Origin: UBA6168 sp039819485
GTDB lineage: Bacteria; Bacteroidota; Bacteroidia; Chitinophagales; Saprospiraceae
Assembly (NCBI GenBank): GCA_039819485.1
Contig: JBCBRY010000023.1
Location: 23,439-87,438 of the forward strand
Direction of reading: 5' to 3'
Length of the DNA stretch: 64,000 nucleotides
A program made the position numbers and the translations under genes. Below the pieces are notes generated by a model, which worked only from the letters and a program-made list of their open reading frames with translations, searched no databases and had not been told where the DNA came from. Shown here piece by piece: positions 16,243 through 25,228 of this stretch. Position 1 is the first letter of the stretch; every line of letters starts with the position of its first letter.

Positions 16243-17307
16243 ATGGATTTAAAACTGAACATTTGGATACGGTACCTGCTGCCACTTTTCATTGCACTTT
16301 ATCTCGGGTTTGTCATGTTCCTGATGGGGCAGTTTAAGGAGCCTCCGGAGTTCAGGTGGTATGGCCTGTTTTGGTTTGTACTGACGGTCTATCTAATGTG
16401 GGAGGCGGGTTGGTACATCAGTCAGAAATTAGAAAACCAGCTTCCCTGGCGCACCGGGACTTTCAAACGGCTCATGGTACAATTGATCACCATGACGTTT
16501 GTCGGCATCTTGATTTATCTGACCACTTATGTGCTGCTAAATCTCTATGAAAACGAAGTGCTGCACTCCAACAATCCACTCTCCATTTTTCATTTGCTGG
16601 TGGCCTGTGCAATGGCGTTTATCCATGTGCAGATCATCAACGCTGTACAAATAGGATACTTGTTGCTGACCAACTGGCAAGAGGTTCAAATTGAGTCAGA
16701 ACAAATCCAAAAAATAAAAGCCATCGAGCAGATTGAAAATATTCGATTGCAAATGGACGGGCAGGTCGTATTGGAAAAATTAGCAGAACTGGAGGGCGTC
16801 ATGGCTCAGTCGCCGGGCGTAGTTGCCGATCATCTGCAAAAAGTGACCGACGCCTATCACGCCAACATGGGGCACTTCGCAGGCCAGTTGGAAGAGGTGC
16901 AGGAGGTTTTACAAATTTCCCCTTTCAGGCATGGCCAGGAAGAAAACCGAATCGGGCCGCGACAAGTATTTAGAAAACGCTTTTTGGTTCGTTCAGGGCC
17001 AAAAATGTCAGTGGTCACCGTTGATGAAATTGCTGGCTTTTACAAAGATGAGCTGGTATTGCTGCTTACCGTGAAAGGTAAAAAATATGTGGTCGACTAT
17101 TCTCTGGAAGAACTGGCGTCCATGCTTCCTCCGGCTGATTTTTTCCGCATCAATCGTCAATGCATCGTACACATCGCTGCCATTCAGGAAGTGAGGGCAG
17201 AAGGAAGTCAGCTCTCCGTAACCATGACGGTCGATTTCCCAAAATCCCTGTTGGCCAGCCAACGCAACTCCTCCGCTTTCAAAAAATGGCTGAACGAAGA
17301 TTTTTGA
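16243..17307 (+). CDS. Membrane-bound LytTR transcription regulator
   Basis: A 354-residue protein with four predicted membrane helices in residues 1-150 (for example YLLPLFIALYLGFVMFLMG and LMVQLITMTFVGILIYL). A charged helical linker follows, then a C-terminal LytTR DNA-binding domain from about residue 250 (FRINRQCIVHI and a basic end). It has neither a receiver domain nor the histidine-kinase motif of LytS, so it may link a membrane signal directly to DNA. I start at the ATG at 16243 (MDLKLNIWIR); the frame reaches 16201 inside the previous gene. Confidence 0.8.
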   Translation: MDLKLNIWIRYLLPLFIALYLGFVMFLMGQFKEPPEFRWYGLFWFVLTVYLMWEAGWYISQKLENQLPWRTGTFKRLMVQLITMTFVGILIYLTTYVLLNLYENEVLHSNNPLSIFHLLVACAMAFIHVQIINAVQIGYLLLTNWQEVQIESEQIQKIKAIEQIENIRLQMDGQVVLEKLAELEGVMAQSPGVVADHLQKVTDAYHANMGHFAGQLEEVQEVLQISPFRHGQEENRIGPRQVFRKRFLVRSGPKMSVVTVDEIAGFYKDELVLLLTVKGKKYVVDYSLEELASMLPPADFFRINRQCIVHIAAIQEVRAEGSQLSVTMTVDFPKSLLASQRNSSAFKKWLNEDF

Positions 17308-17465
17308 ACTGGTGAATACCAGAATTCATCACACTTTCTCCTATCATTGCCTTGCGTTTTAAAATCAATCTTTCATCACTAACGGGTAACTACATCGACC
17401 GCTCAGCCTGTACGCAGAGGGCTGGTTGGCGCAAGAGTATTTGCCAAAACTATTCACTATCGCTC

Positions 17466-18872
17466 ATGGAACGCATCAGCGTATTCGATATTTTCAAAGT
17501 AGGTGTCGGCCCGTCCAGTTCCCATACGATGGGGCCGTGGATTGCTGCTTTGCAGTTTCTGGAAAAAATAAAAGGCCAGCCCATTAAGGCGATCCATGTC
17601 AAACTTTTCGGCTCGCTCGCCAAGACCGGCCGGGGGCACGGAACGGACATCGCCGTCATGCTTGGCCTCTGCGGTCACCACCCAACAACTATCAAAGTTG
17701 AAAAGCTGGACGGGTACATAGACGAGATTTATAAAAAACAAAAATTGAATTTGCCCGGACGGCCATTGATCGACTTTGTGCCACTGGAAAATATTCAGTT
17801 TATTTTTGAAAAACTGCCCTTTCATCCCAATGCGCTGACCTTTATTTCAGTCAATGAAAAAGACGAGGCCCACGAAGAAACTTATTATTCCATTGGCGGC
17901 GGATTTGTGATCCAGCAGGGTGACAAAGTTGCTGAAGCACAAACCATTCAGCTTCCCTATCCAATCGACAAAGAAGTTGATATCATTCGCTGGGTGGACG
18001 AGACCGGTTTGTCGATACCAGCAATCGTTTTCAAAAATGAATTGGCGTGGCGTGGTGCAGAGGAAGTCAGAAAAGGCATTCTGCACATCTGGAACACCAT
18101 GTTGAATTGTATTTTCAAAGGTTGCCACACCGATGGTGTACTGCCCGGCGGCCTGAATGTGCAACGACGGGCCCATAAAATAAATGCCCGGTTGCTGGAT
18201 GAGATTGAATATACAACGGTGCGGGGCTGGTTGCGAACCATTCGTTTGAGCGGTAGCTCATTTACCAACGTGACCAAATGGGTGAGCTGTTTTGCGCTGG
18301 CAGTCAACGAGGAAAATGCCTCTTTCGGCAGGGTGGTCACTGCTCCAACCAACGGGGCGGCAGGGGTCATTCCGGCGGTCATCATGTACATGCTTTGTTT
18401 TTGTGAAAACAAAGGAGAAGAGGACATCATAGATTTCATCTTAACGGCCGGTGAAATTGGCAGCTTGTTCAAAAAAGGATCGACCATTTCGGCGGCAATG
18501 GGTGGTTGCCAGGCAGAGATCGGTGTCTCTTCCGCCATGGCTGCCGCAGGTCTTACGCATTGTCAGGGCGGGACGCCTCGTCAAGTGTTGATGGCGGCCG
18601 AAATAAGCATGGAACACCACCTCGGCCTCACTTGCGACCCCGTCGACGGACTGGTGCAAGTTCCCTGTATTGAGCGCAATACGATGGGTGCCATGAAAGC
18701 GATCACTGCCAGTCAGATTGCTTTGGCCAGCGACCCCTCCAAAGCAAAGGTCACCTTGGACGGTGTGATTAAAACGATGTGGGAAACTGCCCAGGACATG
18801 AACGATAAATACAAAGAGACGTCGGACGGCGGGCTGGCGGTGAATGTATCGGTGGTGGTGCCGGAGTGCTGA
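17466..18872 (+). CDS. sdaA: L-serine ammonia-lyase, single-chain iron-sulfur type
   Basis: Converts L-serine to pyruvate and ammonia using a [4Fe-4S] cluster. The start ATG 17466 (MERISVFDIFKVGVGPSSSHTMGPW) gives 468 residues with the beta-domain signature GPSSSHTMGP at the front. The cluster-associated alpha-domain segments GCQAEIGVSSAMAAAGL, THCQGG and CDPVDGLVQVPCIERN are all present. The frame upstream of 17466 has no family counterpart. Its neighbours do not suggest a serine pathway, so it may be its own unit. Confidence 0.95.
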   Translation: MERISVFDIFKVGVGPSSSHTMGPWIAALQFLEKIKGQPIKAIHVKLFGSLAKTGRGHGTDIAVMLGLCGHHPTTIKVEKLDGYIDEIYKKQKLNLPGRPLIDFVPLENIQFIFEKLPFHPNALTFISVNEKDEAHEETYYSIGGGFVIQQGDKVAEAQTIQLPYPIDKEVDIIRWVDETGLSIPAIVFKNELAWRGAEEVRKGILHIWNTMLNCIFKGCHTDGVLPGGLNVQRRAHKINARLLDEIEYTTVRGWLRTIRLSGSSFTNVTKWVSCFALAVNEENASFGRVVTAPTNGAAGVIPAVIMYMLCFCENKGEEDIIDFILTAGEIGSLFKKGSTISAAMGGCQAEIGVSSAMAAAGLTHCQGGTPRQVLMAAEISMEHHLGLTCDPVDGLVQVPCIERNTMGAMKAITASQIALASDPSKAKVTLDGVIKTMWETAQDMNDKYKETSDGGLAVNVSVVVPEC

Positions 18873-19184
18873 CTTGTTGGTTTAAGATCAAGGGTTGCAT
18901 GATATTAGATGTTCGATTTTCGGTCTTTTTTTAAAAGAGAAATGGTAACACCGTTGACTTGGTCAAAAGTTTGATTTTCAGATACTAATGTCGTATTTCA
19001 GGTAAATGAAACGGTGTTGCCATTGTTGTCATAAAAAATTTTCCACCAACCAAAATGTAGAATGTGCTTCATCGTAAAATTTATCGTAGGAAGTAGTTTA
19101 TTGATGCAATTGTTTGTGGCTTTCCGATTCTCGAAAGACGAATGGTGAAGCCTTTTTTGCAGCCAGGACGGCCAGTACGTGGAA
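18873..19184. other. Gap with spaced inverted GGTAACACCGTT / AACGGTGTTGCC pair
   Basis: About 310 bases after sdaA. GGTAACACCGTT near 18946 and AACGGTGTTGCC near 19010 are complementary apart from one base and belong to the word family also seen at 7445-7477. No gene found. Confidence 0.5.
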
Positions 19185-19349
19185 TTAATAGAAAAACGTC
19201 TTCACATAATCAATCACCATTTGCCTGCGCAGGATGAGCAGGAGCAGTACGATGATCGTGGTAAAGATGACAATCCGCTTCAGGAAACGGTTACTGTTGT
19301 CGAGTTTTTCTTTTCGGCTGGTATATTTCCTTTTTCTGGACTGGTACAT
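19185..19349 (-). CDS. Small single-pass membrane protein (54 residues)
   Basis: An ATG frame from 19349 to a TAA at 19185-19187 encodes 54 residues: a very basic N-terminus (MYQSRKRKYTSRKEKL), one strongly hydrophobic helix (IVIFTTIIVLLLLIL) and a short C-terminal tail (VIDYVKTFFY). The positive-inside pattern and clean TM helix make it a credible small membrane protein with the N-terminus in the cytosol. It lies downstream of the patatin-like gene on the same strand, with a repeat between. Function unknown. Confidence 0.6.
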   Translation of the reverse strand: MYQSRKRKYTSRKEKLDNSNRFLKRIVIFTTIIVLLLLILRRQMVIDYVKTFFY

Positions 19350-19353
19350 GAAG

Positions 19354-19430
19354 TGAATGGTTGAATGGCTGAATGGATTGATGGCTGCAATATTAGTGAT
19401 TAAACCATTAAACTATTTAGCCATTCATTC
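19354..19430. repeat. TGAATGG word array with inverted partner
   Basis: Three TGAATGG copies plus a TTGATGG variant are followed by complementary words (CCATTAAAC, GCCATTCATTC) ending at the stop of the patatin-like gene. It has the same design as other junction arrays in this window. Confidence 0.6.
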
Positions 19431-21841
19431 TAAATCTTGAATTGCATTTGCTCTGCAATGTGTTCCTCTTTAATGGGCGCAAGTTCAGGATCGTACATAA
19501 CTTCCGGCGAGATCGAAGGTTCTTCGTTGGCTTCTACTTTCTTCACATTGCGAGAAACAGGTGCCTCTTCAACGTGTGACACGTCCATGAAAGGCAGTTT
19601 TTCATTGGATTTGAACAAACTTTCCCCGTCGTCAAAATGGCTGATCAGTTGGTCAATATTGAAGTCATATTCACCGTGGTGGTACTCGCTTGGCGATTTT
19701 GGCGCATTGAGAACATCTTTACCGATATACTGGCCAAGCTGAAAATAGGACTCCCATTGGACCGGGTCAAAAAACTGATCGGCGGTGGATTCGTGCGGAA
19801 AATCAGGATGATAGATTTTGTATTTAAAGGTGTCGAACTGTGGATTCTTGGAACCATCTTCCCTGCGTTTCGGCAAGTACAATTTGCGCGGGGAAGTCAC
19901 GGACGACTTAATGTAGACCAAGGTGCCAATTTTTATTTTATCACTTCCTTTTTTATCTGACAGTTCATGTAGTTTCTCCATGGTGGTTTTGATGGCCAGG
20001 TCGAGGAGTTGCTTAAAACGTTCCTCGGTGAAATCAAGGCCCTCTTCTGCTTTTAGATCGACCCGGAACTTGAGGATATTCCGGTCATTTTTGGAGTAAA
20101 AATAATTGACGAGCGCCTCTAAGGTAGTTTCTTCTTTTTCTTCCTGGATGGTGCCATTTTCCCTATACTTCTTTTTGAAAGTGACGGGATTGCCGCTTTC
20201 GTCCATGACTTCAAATTCTTCCCAGACTTTCATCAGGTCGGCGATTGCAAAACGTTTGTTGGCATATCCGGAAGATGCCTTTGGCCGAATGATGTCTACG
20301 GGGTCCTGATCGGCCCGAAAAGAAATGTCGATGCCCAATTCGTTGCGGGCGCGGATCGAAAGGTTTTCAAGGTCGGCGAACGTACTTTGGGGGTCTGCAC
20401 CGGCATCGACTGCCAATATCAGCCGGCATTTTCTGCGCAGCAGTTCATATACCGCCAAGTTTTCGATATGGCCGCCATCGGAGATATTGAGCTTGCGGTT
20501 TTTTGTATCTATTTTGGAAAATAATTCTTTGAAAAAATAAGAAGGCCACCACACTATGTACCGGGCCCAGCCAGGCAGCCAGCCTGGTTGTTTGAAGTCC
20601 GGGTTGTTCACCCAAAAGCCCAGGCGGACGTTAAAAAGGGTCATCAAGATGCTCAGAAATTTATTGGAATACATGCCCATGCCAGGGTTGACCGCAGCGG
20701 CAGAAATGGTCAGGGCAGCGGGCAGGGTCATGTGTTTGTACCCAGGGAATTCAGCTGTTTTTACATATTTGGAAAGTTTCGAGCCGCAGTAGGCAGGGGA
20801 GAGAAGAAAATAGTCGCTGGCCTTAGCACCTTTGAATTTGTCTTCGCCGCCCGGGTTTTGCAGGTTGAGGCAAGTGTTGATCAGTGGATAAGGGGCCAGG
20901 TAATTTCGAAGCTCATTTTCATCTGATTGAAAGACATCTTTCAGCATCAGGTTCCGGTAAGGGCTGCCGGCGTGTTTCAAAAAAGCATCTGCCAATTGTT
21001 TTCGATAGTAACGATGAAAACTGAGCGAGTTTGGGTTCAAAATATAGCCCAAAAGAAAAAGCACGGCAGCTGCTGCCAGTGCCCAACCGATTTCCTCGTT
21101 TGTCCAAACGCCGCCAGTATCATACGTGATGATTCCGGTGATGGCAAGAAAAGTAAAAATGGCGATGGCTGCGACCGACTCCAGTTTCGTGAACAGCTTT
21201 GAAATTCCGAGATTGAAATTCAGAATCAGGTTTAAGATAAAATGAACCAGGACGATTCCGACCAGTGTGCCCAACCCCCATTTGAGCCACCCCATCAATT
21301 GATCATAATTATTGTTCCAATCAAGGGTGGAGTTTTCGAAATCGAGAAAATCAAATGAGGCAAAAAAAGCTTTTACCAACAAGTAAGAGATTAGCACCGT
21401 GGCGATAAGACTCAGCGAACTCATCACCCAGCTGATGAGATAACCAATCGTCAGTAAAACTGCATTCCAGATCTTGGCAATCTTTCGTTGTCCGGGTATC
21501 CAATAATTGCCATAGCTGCGGAGATGGGCTATTTTCTTTTCATCAAAAAGGTTGTCGTATGCGCCTAATTGTTTCAAGGTGGCCTGAACGTAGGCGCCAG
21601 TATAACCACCTCCAGAAACGGTGGAGATGTAATCTGCTTTTTCCAGGATTTTGAAAAGGTTAAGTGTTTTCAAAAAACCTAAATTGATGGTGGCCGAGCG
21701 GATTCCGCCACCAGAGAGGGCAATCCCGAATTTATTTTTGTCAAAATTTTCTTTTGCCTCTTCATCGAAGAGTTTTGCCCGCCGATGCTGGAGCATCTTC
21801 TTTTCTTCGGCCAGAACGTGACTTAGCTTGTGGGTATTCAT
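19430..21841 (-). CDS. Large membrane patatin/cPLA2-like phospholipase
   Basis: An 803-residue predicted lipid acyl hydrolase. The oxyanion motif SGGGIRSA is at residues 43-50. The nucleophile is probably Ser76 in STVSGGGYTGA, and the catalytic Asp is Asp455 in NISDGGHIENL, a patatin DG motif. Between Ser and Asp lie about four to five membrane helices (residues 126-270), so a membrane anchor is inserted inside the hydrolase fold. The C-terminal 330 residues are hydrophilic. The ATG at 21841 gives the usual start; the frame extends to 21931 through repeat-like sequence. Role unknown: lipid turnover or an effector-like phospholipase are both possible. Confidence 0.75.
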   Translation of the reverse strand: MNTHKLSHVLAEEKKMLQHRRAKLFDEEAKENFDKNKFGIALSGGGIRSATINLGFLKTLNLFKILEKADYISTVSGGGYTGAYVQATLKQLGAYDNLFDEKKIAHLRSYGNYWIPGQRKIAKIWNAVLLTIGYLISWVMSSLSLIATVLISYLLVKAFFASFDFLDFENSTLDWNNNYDQLMGWLKWGLGTLVGIVLVHFILNLILNFNLGISKLFTKLESVAAIAIFTFLAITGIITYDTGGVWTNEEIGWALAAAAVLFLLGYILNPNSLSFHRYYRKQLADAFLKHAGSPYRNLMLKDVFQSDENELRNYLAPYPLINTCLNLQNPGGEDKFKGAKASDYFLLSPAYCGSKLSKYVKTAEFPGYKHMTLPAALTISAAAVNPGMGMYSNKFLSILMTLFNVRLGFWVNNPDFKQPGWLPGWARYIVWWPSYFFKELFSKIDTKNRKLNISDGGHIENLAVYELLRRKCRLILAVDAGADPQSTFADLENLSIRARNELGIDISFRADQDPVDIIRPKASSGYANKRFAIADLMKVWEEFEVMDESGNPVTFKKKYRENGTIQEEKEETTLEALVNYFYSKNDRNILKFRVDLKAEEGLDFTEERFKQLLDLAIKTTMEKLHELSDKKGSDKIKIGTLVYIKSSVTSPRKLYLPKRREDGSKNPQFDTFKYKIYHPDFPHESTADQFFDPVQWESYFQLGQYIGKDVLNAPKSPSEYHHGEYDFNIDQLISHFDDGESLFKSNEKLPFMDVSHVEEAPVSRNVKKVEANEEPSISPEVMYDPELAPIKEEHIAEQMQFKI

Positions 21842-21943
21842 TTTGAATGGTTGAGCAGCAAATGGCTGGTTGGGTGGTTCAGGTTTTGATGAGGTTGACA
21901 ACAGGTTTACATCTGTGAAAGAACAGGCCATTTCAGAATTTTG

Positions 21944-22016
21944 CTCACGCAGAGGTCGCCGGGATCGCAGAGAAATAATTCTTAGTCCTCTGCGAACCCG
22001 GCGGCCTCTGCGTGAG
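21944..22016. repeat. CTCTGCG-family inverted repeat, copy 1
   Basis: CTCACGCAGAGG...CGCAGAG (21944-21972) pairs with CTCTGCG...CCTCTGCGTGAG (21988-22016) across a 15-base loop. It lies just after the alanine dehydrogenase stop on the transcribed strand and may serve as a terminator. A related copy is at 58158-58230. Confidence 0.85.
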
Positions 22017-22021
22017 TCAGG

Positions 22022-23254
22022 TCATGCCCTCGAAGTCAGCAGTAGGTCCAGGTCCGTATGCTTCAGTTCGTATCGGCGGGCGAGGTATTCATTGGTGAGG
22101 CGACCTTTGTAAGAGTAAACGCCATTCCTTAACCCGCGGTGTTCGTAAAGGTATTGTTCAATTCCTCCAAGTTTTCCGGCCGATACCAGTAGCGGCATCA
22201 AAATATTGCTCACAGCGATGGAAGCAGTACGCGGTACTTTGGAAGCGATATTTGGAACACAATAGTGAATGACGCCGTGTTTGGTAAAAGTGGGGCGGTG
22301 GTGGTTGGTCATTTCCGATGTTTCGAAACAGCCACCCTGGTCAATACTTACGTCAATAATGACTGACCCTGCTTTCATGTCCATCACCATTTGTTCCGTC
22401 ACTACGATGGGGGTGCGGCTGGTTTTGGAGTGCAGGGCACCAATCACGACATCGGCATTGAGCAATTCCTTTGCTACCTGATAGGGGTTCATGGTAGAGG
22501 TGTTTAATTGTCGGTTGACATGGCGCTGCAAGCGAGTGAGCTTATAGACATTGTTGTCGAACACGCGCAGGTCGGCCCCCAGTCCCAGGGCCACCCGGGA
22601 GGCAGATTCACTGACCATCCCTGCACCGAGGATGACAATTTTGGCAGAAGGCACTCCCGACACGCCGGCCAGCAGAACCCCCTTGCCACCGTTTTCGGTC
22701 GTCAACAATTCGCCTGCAGTCAGCACGGCACTCACCCCTGCGATTTCACTTAAAACTCTCACAAAAGGGAAGGAACCACTATCGTCCTGGATGTATTCCA
22801 TTCCGAGGGCAATGATTTTTTTGTTCGCGATTTTTTGCAGCAGTTCTTTGGAAACTGCAGGAATCGTCAGCGGAGAAATCACAATCTGGTTGGGATGCAT
22901 CAAATCGACTTCTTCAATTGTAATCGGGGCTGCTTTCAACAGGATGTGGGCCTGGAAAACTTTATCCTTGGAGTAGCTTATTTCTGCACCGGCTTCTGAG
23001 TACCGGTGATCTGTATAGTTGGATTTTTCCCCTGCGCCGGATTCCAAAATAACCCGGTGCCCGTAACCGGTCAAGGTAGCTACGGCAGAAGGTACCATGA
23101 CGACCCGGTTTTCCTGCATGATGTCGGTTTTGGGGATGCCAATTGTCAGTCCTCCTTTTTTTCGTTCGACCTCCAGCATTTCTGTCTGGGGCAAATATTG
23201 GCTTTCGACCAGCGATTTAGGAATTGGAATTTTTTTCTTGGTTGAGTCTGGCAT
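22022..23254 (-). CDS. ald: Alanine dehydrogenase
   Basis: NAD-dependent interconversion of alanine and pyruvate plus ammonia, 410 residues. The AlaDH/PNT N-terminal signature GIPKTDIMQENRVVMVPS is near residue 38. The Rossmann motif VILGAGMVSESA is mid-protein, followed by IDVSIDQGGCFETS, typical of the family. There is an extra N-terminal segment of about 35 residues compared with classical Ald, common in Bacteroidota members. It lies 80 bases downstream of tsaE on the same strand and is probably co-transcribed. Confidence 0.92.
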   Translation of the reverse strand: MPDSTKKKIPIPKSLVESQYLPQTEMLEVERKKGGLTIGIPKTDIMQENRVVMVPSAVATLTGYGHRVILESGAGEKSNYTDHRYSEAGAEISYSKDKVFQAHILLKAAPITIEEVDLMHPNQIVISPLTIPAVSKELLQKIANKKIIALGMEYIQDDSGSFPFVRVLSEIAGVSAVLTAGELLTTENGGKGVLLAGVSGVPSAKIVILGAGMVSESASRVALGLGADLRVFDNNVYKLTRLQRHVNRQLNTSTMNPYQVAKELLNADVVIGALHSKTSRTPIVVTEQMVMDMKAGSVIIDVSIDQGGCFETSEMTNHHRPTFTKHGVIHYCVPNIASKVPRTASIAVSNILMPLLVSAGKLGGIEQYLYEHRGLRNGVYSYKGRLTNEYLARRYELKHTDLDLLLTSRA

Positions 23255-23334
23255 TTCGAATGATTAGTGATTGCGGATAGTGGTGATTTTGTCAGTAAAT
23301 GTGAGTTATCAGATAGTATAGATTCCAACGAAGC

Positions 23335-23766
23335 CTACAAAATTAAAATTTTCCTTGAGGAATTCCTGAGAATGGAGATATTTATCTTGACCGCATCTTC
23401 CGGGAGTAGAGGTTCAATGACCTCGGGCCACTCTATGAAGCAATAATTGCCATCGTTCAGATAGTCCTCAATTCCAATGTTCAAGGCCTCTTCGATGTCT
23501 TTTAAACGGTACAAATCCAGGTGACGGAAGATTTTTTCCTGTCCGTTTTCATCCAAATAACTGTATTCATTTACCAGCGAATAGGTTGGGCTGGTTACAT
23601 GCTCCCTCACGCCCAACTGCCGGCAGATGGCCTGGGTGAGCGTGGTTTTGCCGGCACCGAGGTCGCCGGTGAGGGTGAAGACGACCTTACCTTTTTGGGA
23701 ATGAAGAATTTCTTTAACGGCTTTTTGTAATTCTTCTACGCCATTGATTACTATTTCTTTTGCCAT
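23335..23766 (-). CDS. tsaE: tRNA t6A biosynthesis ATPase TsaE
   Basis: P-loop ATPase partner of TsaB/TsaD in forming N6-threonylcarbamoyladenosine at position 37 of ANN-decoding tRNAs. The 143-residue protein has the Walker A GDLGAGKTTLTQ, the SPTYSLVNEY switch segment and HLDLYRL, which are the three TsaE hallmarks. The Bacteroidota arrangement with ald downstream is seen here. Confidence 0.95.
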   Translation of the reverse strand: MAKEIVINGVEELQKAVKEILHSQKGKVVFTLTGDLGAGKTTLTQAICRQLGVREHVTSPTYSLVNEYSYLDENGQEKIFRHLDLYRLKDIEEALNIGIEDYLNDGNYCFIEWPEVIEPLLPEDAVKINISILRNSSRKILIL

Positions 23767-23844
23767 TAAATTTTATTCGAAACGAAGAAATTGAAAAGTT
23801 AGCAAGTACAGGTGGCTGATTTCCAGTCAATTGTTATTTGAAAC

Positions 23845-24633
23845 TCACTTTTTCCCTTCCTCCACCACCGCCAAAACAATTACGATCAAAGTCACGCCAG
23901 AAATGGCCCAGAAACCTAAACCCATTTTATTCTGAAACATGGCCTGGTAAAAAAAAGCTCCCATGACACCGCCGAGTAACGGCCCCACTACCGGTATCCA
24001 GGCATAGCCCCAATTGGATCCCCCTTTTCCCCTGATCGGTAATATTGCGTGGGCAATGCGCGGGCCCAGATCTCTCGCCGGATTGATGGCATAGCCGGTA
24101 GAACCCCCAAGTGACATACCGATGGCGACGATGAGTGCGCCGACCACAACGGGGTTTAACCCTTCGGTAAATTGATTAGCACCAATAAAGAGCAAGCCCA
24201 TTACCAGGATGAATGTTCCGATTATTTCGCTCAGCAGGTTGGCCCAAACGGAAGGAACTGCCGGACTGGTGGAGAAAACCCCCAGCTTGCTTCCTGGATC
24301 TTCGGTTTTGGCCCAGTGCGGCAGGTAATGCAGCCAGACAACAGTCGCTCCGGTTATGGCACCGAGCATTTGGGCAGTAATGTAAAGCGGGACGCTGCCT
24401 GTAAAATCACCGGATGCAGCAAGAGCTAATGTTACCGCCGGGTTGATGTGGGCACCGCTAATGCTCCCAACTGCGTAGATCGCCATCGTAACAGCCAACC
24501 CCCAGCCCAATGTCACGACGACCCAGCCCGCTCCTTTTGAATAAGAAAGATGGAGCGTTGTTCCGGCATTTACTCCGTTTCCTAAAATCATCAAGAGCAT
24601 GGTTCCAATAAATTCGGCTAAAAAGTTGGACAT
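23845..24633 (-). CDS. Aquaporin/aquaglyceroporin family channel
   Basis: A 262-residue MIP-family inner-membrane channel with six hydrophobic helices and both half-helix boxes: HINPAVTLAL and INPARDLGPR. An Asp directly after NPAR is typical of glycerol facilitators (GlpF), whereas AqpZ has Ser, so small-polyol transport is favoured. No glycerol kinase or dehydrogenase is nearby, so the substrate is not settled. Confidence 0.9.
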   Translation of the reverse strand: MSNFLAEFIGTMLLMILGNGVNAGTTLHLSYSKGAGWVVVTLGWGLAVTMAIYAVGSISGAHINPAVTLALAASGDFTGSVPLYITAQMLGAITGATVVWLHYLPHWAKTEDPGSKLGVFSTSPAVPSVWANLLSEIIGTFILVMGLLFIGANQFTEGLNPVVVGALIVAIGMSLGGSTGYAINPARDLGPRIAHAILPIRGKGGSNWGYAWIPVVGPLLGGVMGAFFYQAMFQNKMGLGFWAISGVTLIVIVLAVVEEGKK

Positions 24634-24851
24634 CGATGTTTTTGTTTTGTTTGTATTAAAATTAATTTACATTTGTGTTACCTTTTTCTCGTTTCGAGAA
24701 ATTTTCTTCCCAGCGAACATTTCGGCCCTAAGGTACATGTAGTAATCAATCTGTGCAACCAACCGAATGATTTTCAAGGCCACTTGAATAATCCTATTGA
24801 ACACCTTTTTCCTTCTTAAATCATTGATACTTTCATGTAAACACTTTAACT

Positions 24852-25121
24852 ATGTTGAGTCTGTTCAAGTTACCCTTTTGGGATCGAAACCACCAGTCGG
24901 AAAATTGCTTGCCGCTAAAGAATATAAACTTTGATATCTGGAAGAATTTTATTTCTCGTGGTGAAAATGTTTCAGCGGAGCAGAGCCACCGAGGTCTTGA
25001 ATTGATGGACGCCAACAGGAAATCCTTACAGCGGTCCCTGAAAGATAAACCTCCACATGAACATTATGAAATGATGCTTCAGTATCTGCGAAATTTAGAT
25101 AATGAGTTGCAAAGTCTTTAG
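24852..25121 (+). CDS. Hypothetical protein, 89 residues
   Basis: An ATG frame ending in a strong terminator at 25174-25212, which supports a real transcription unit. The product is hydrophilic and helical at its C-terminus (HYEMMLQYLRNLDNELQSL), with no signal peptide or membrane helix. I do not recognise the family. Frames on the other strand (24833-25015, 24949-25287) overlap it and look less protein-like. Confidence 0.45.
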   Translation: MLSLFKLPFWDRNHQSENCLPLKNINFDIWKNFISRGENVSAEQSHRGLELMDANRKSLQRSLKDKPPHEHYEMMLQYLRNLDNELQSL

Positions 25122-25173
25122 ACGAGTTTTGCTTTTTGAAAATTGTTTTAATTAGTAGCTCAGTATAGAAATG

Positions 25174-25212
25174 AAAAAGCGGTTGACAGTTTTTCACTGC
25201 CAACCGCTTTTT
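25174..25212. terminator. Bidirectional terminator
   Basis: AAAAAGCGGTTG and its complement form a 17-pair stem with one mismatch and a TTTTC loop. The A/T runs at both ends serve both the 89-residue ORF (+) and the DUF4290 gene (-). Confidence 0.85.
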
Positions 25213-25228
25213 CATGCTGTAGCGATGC

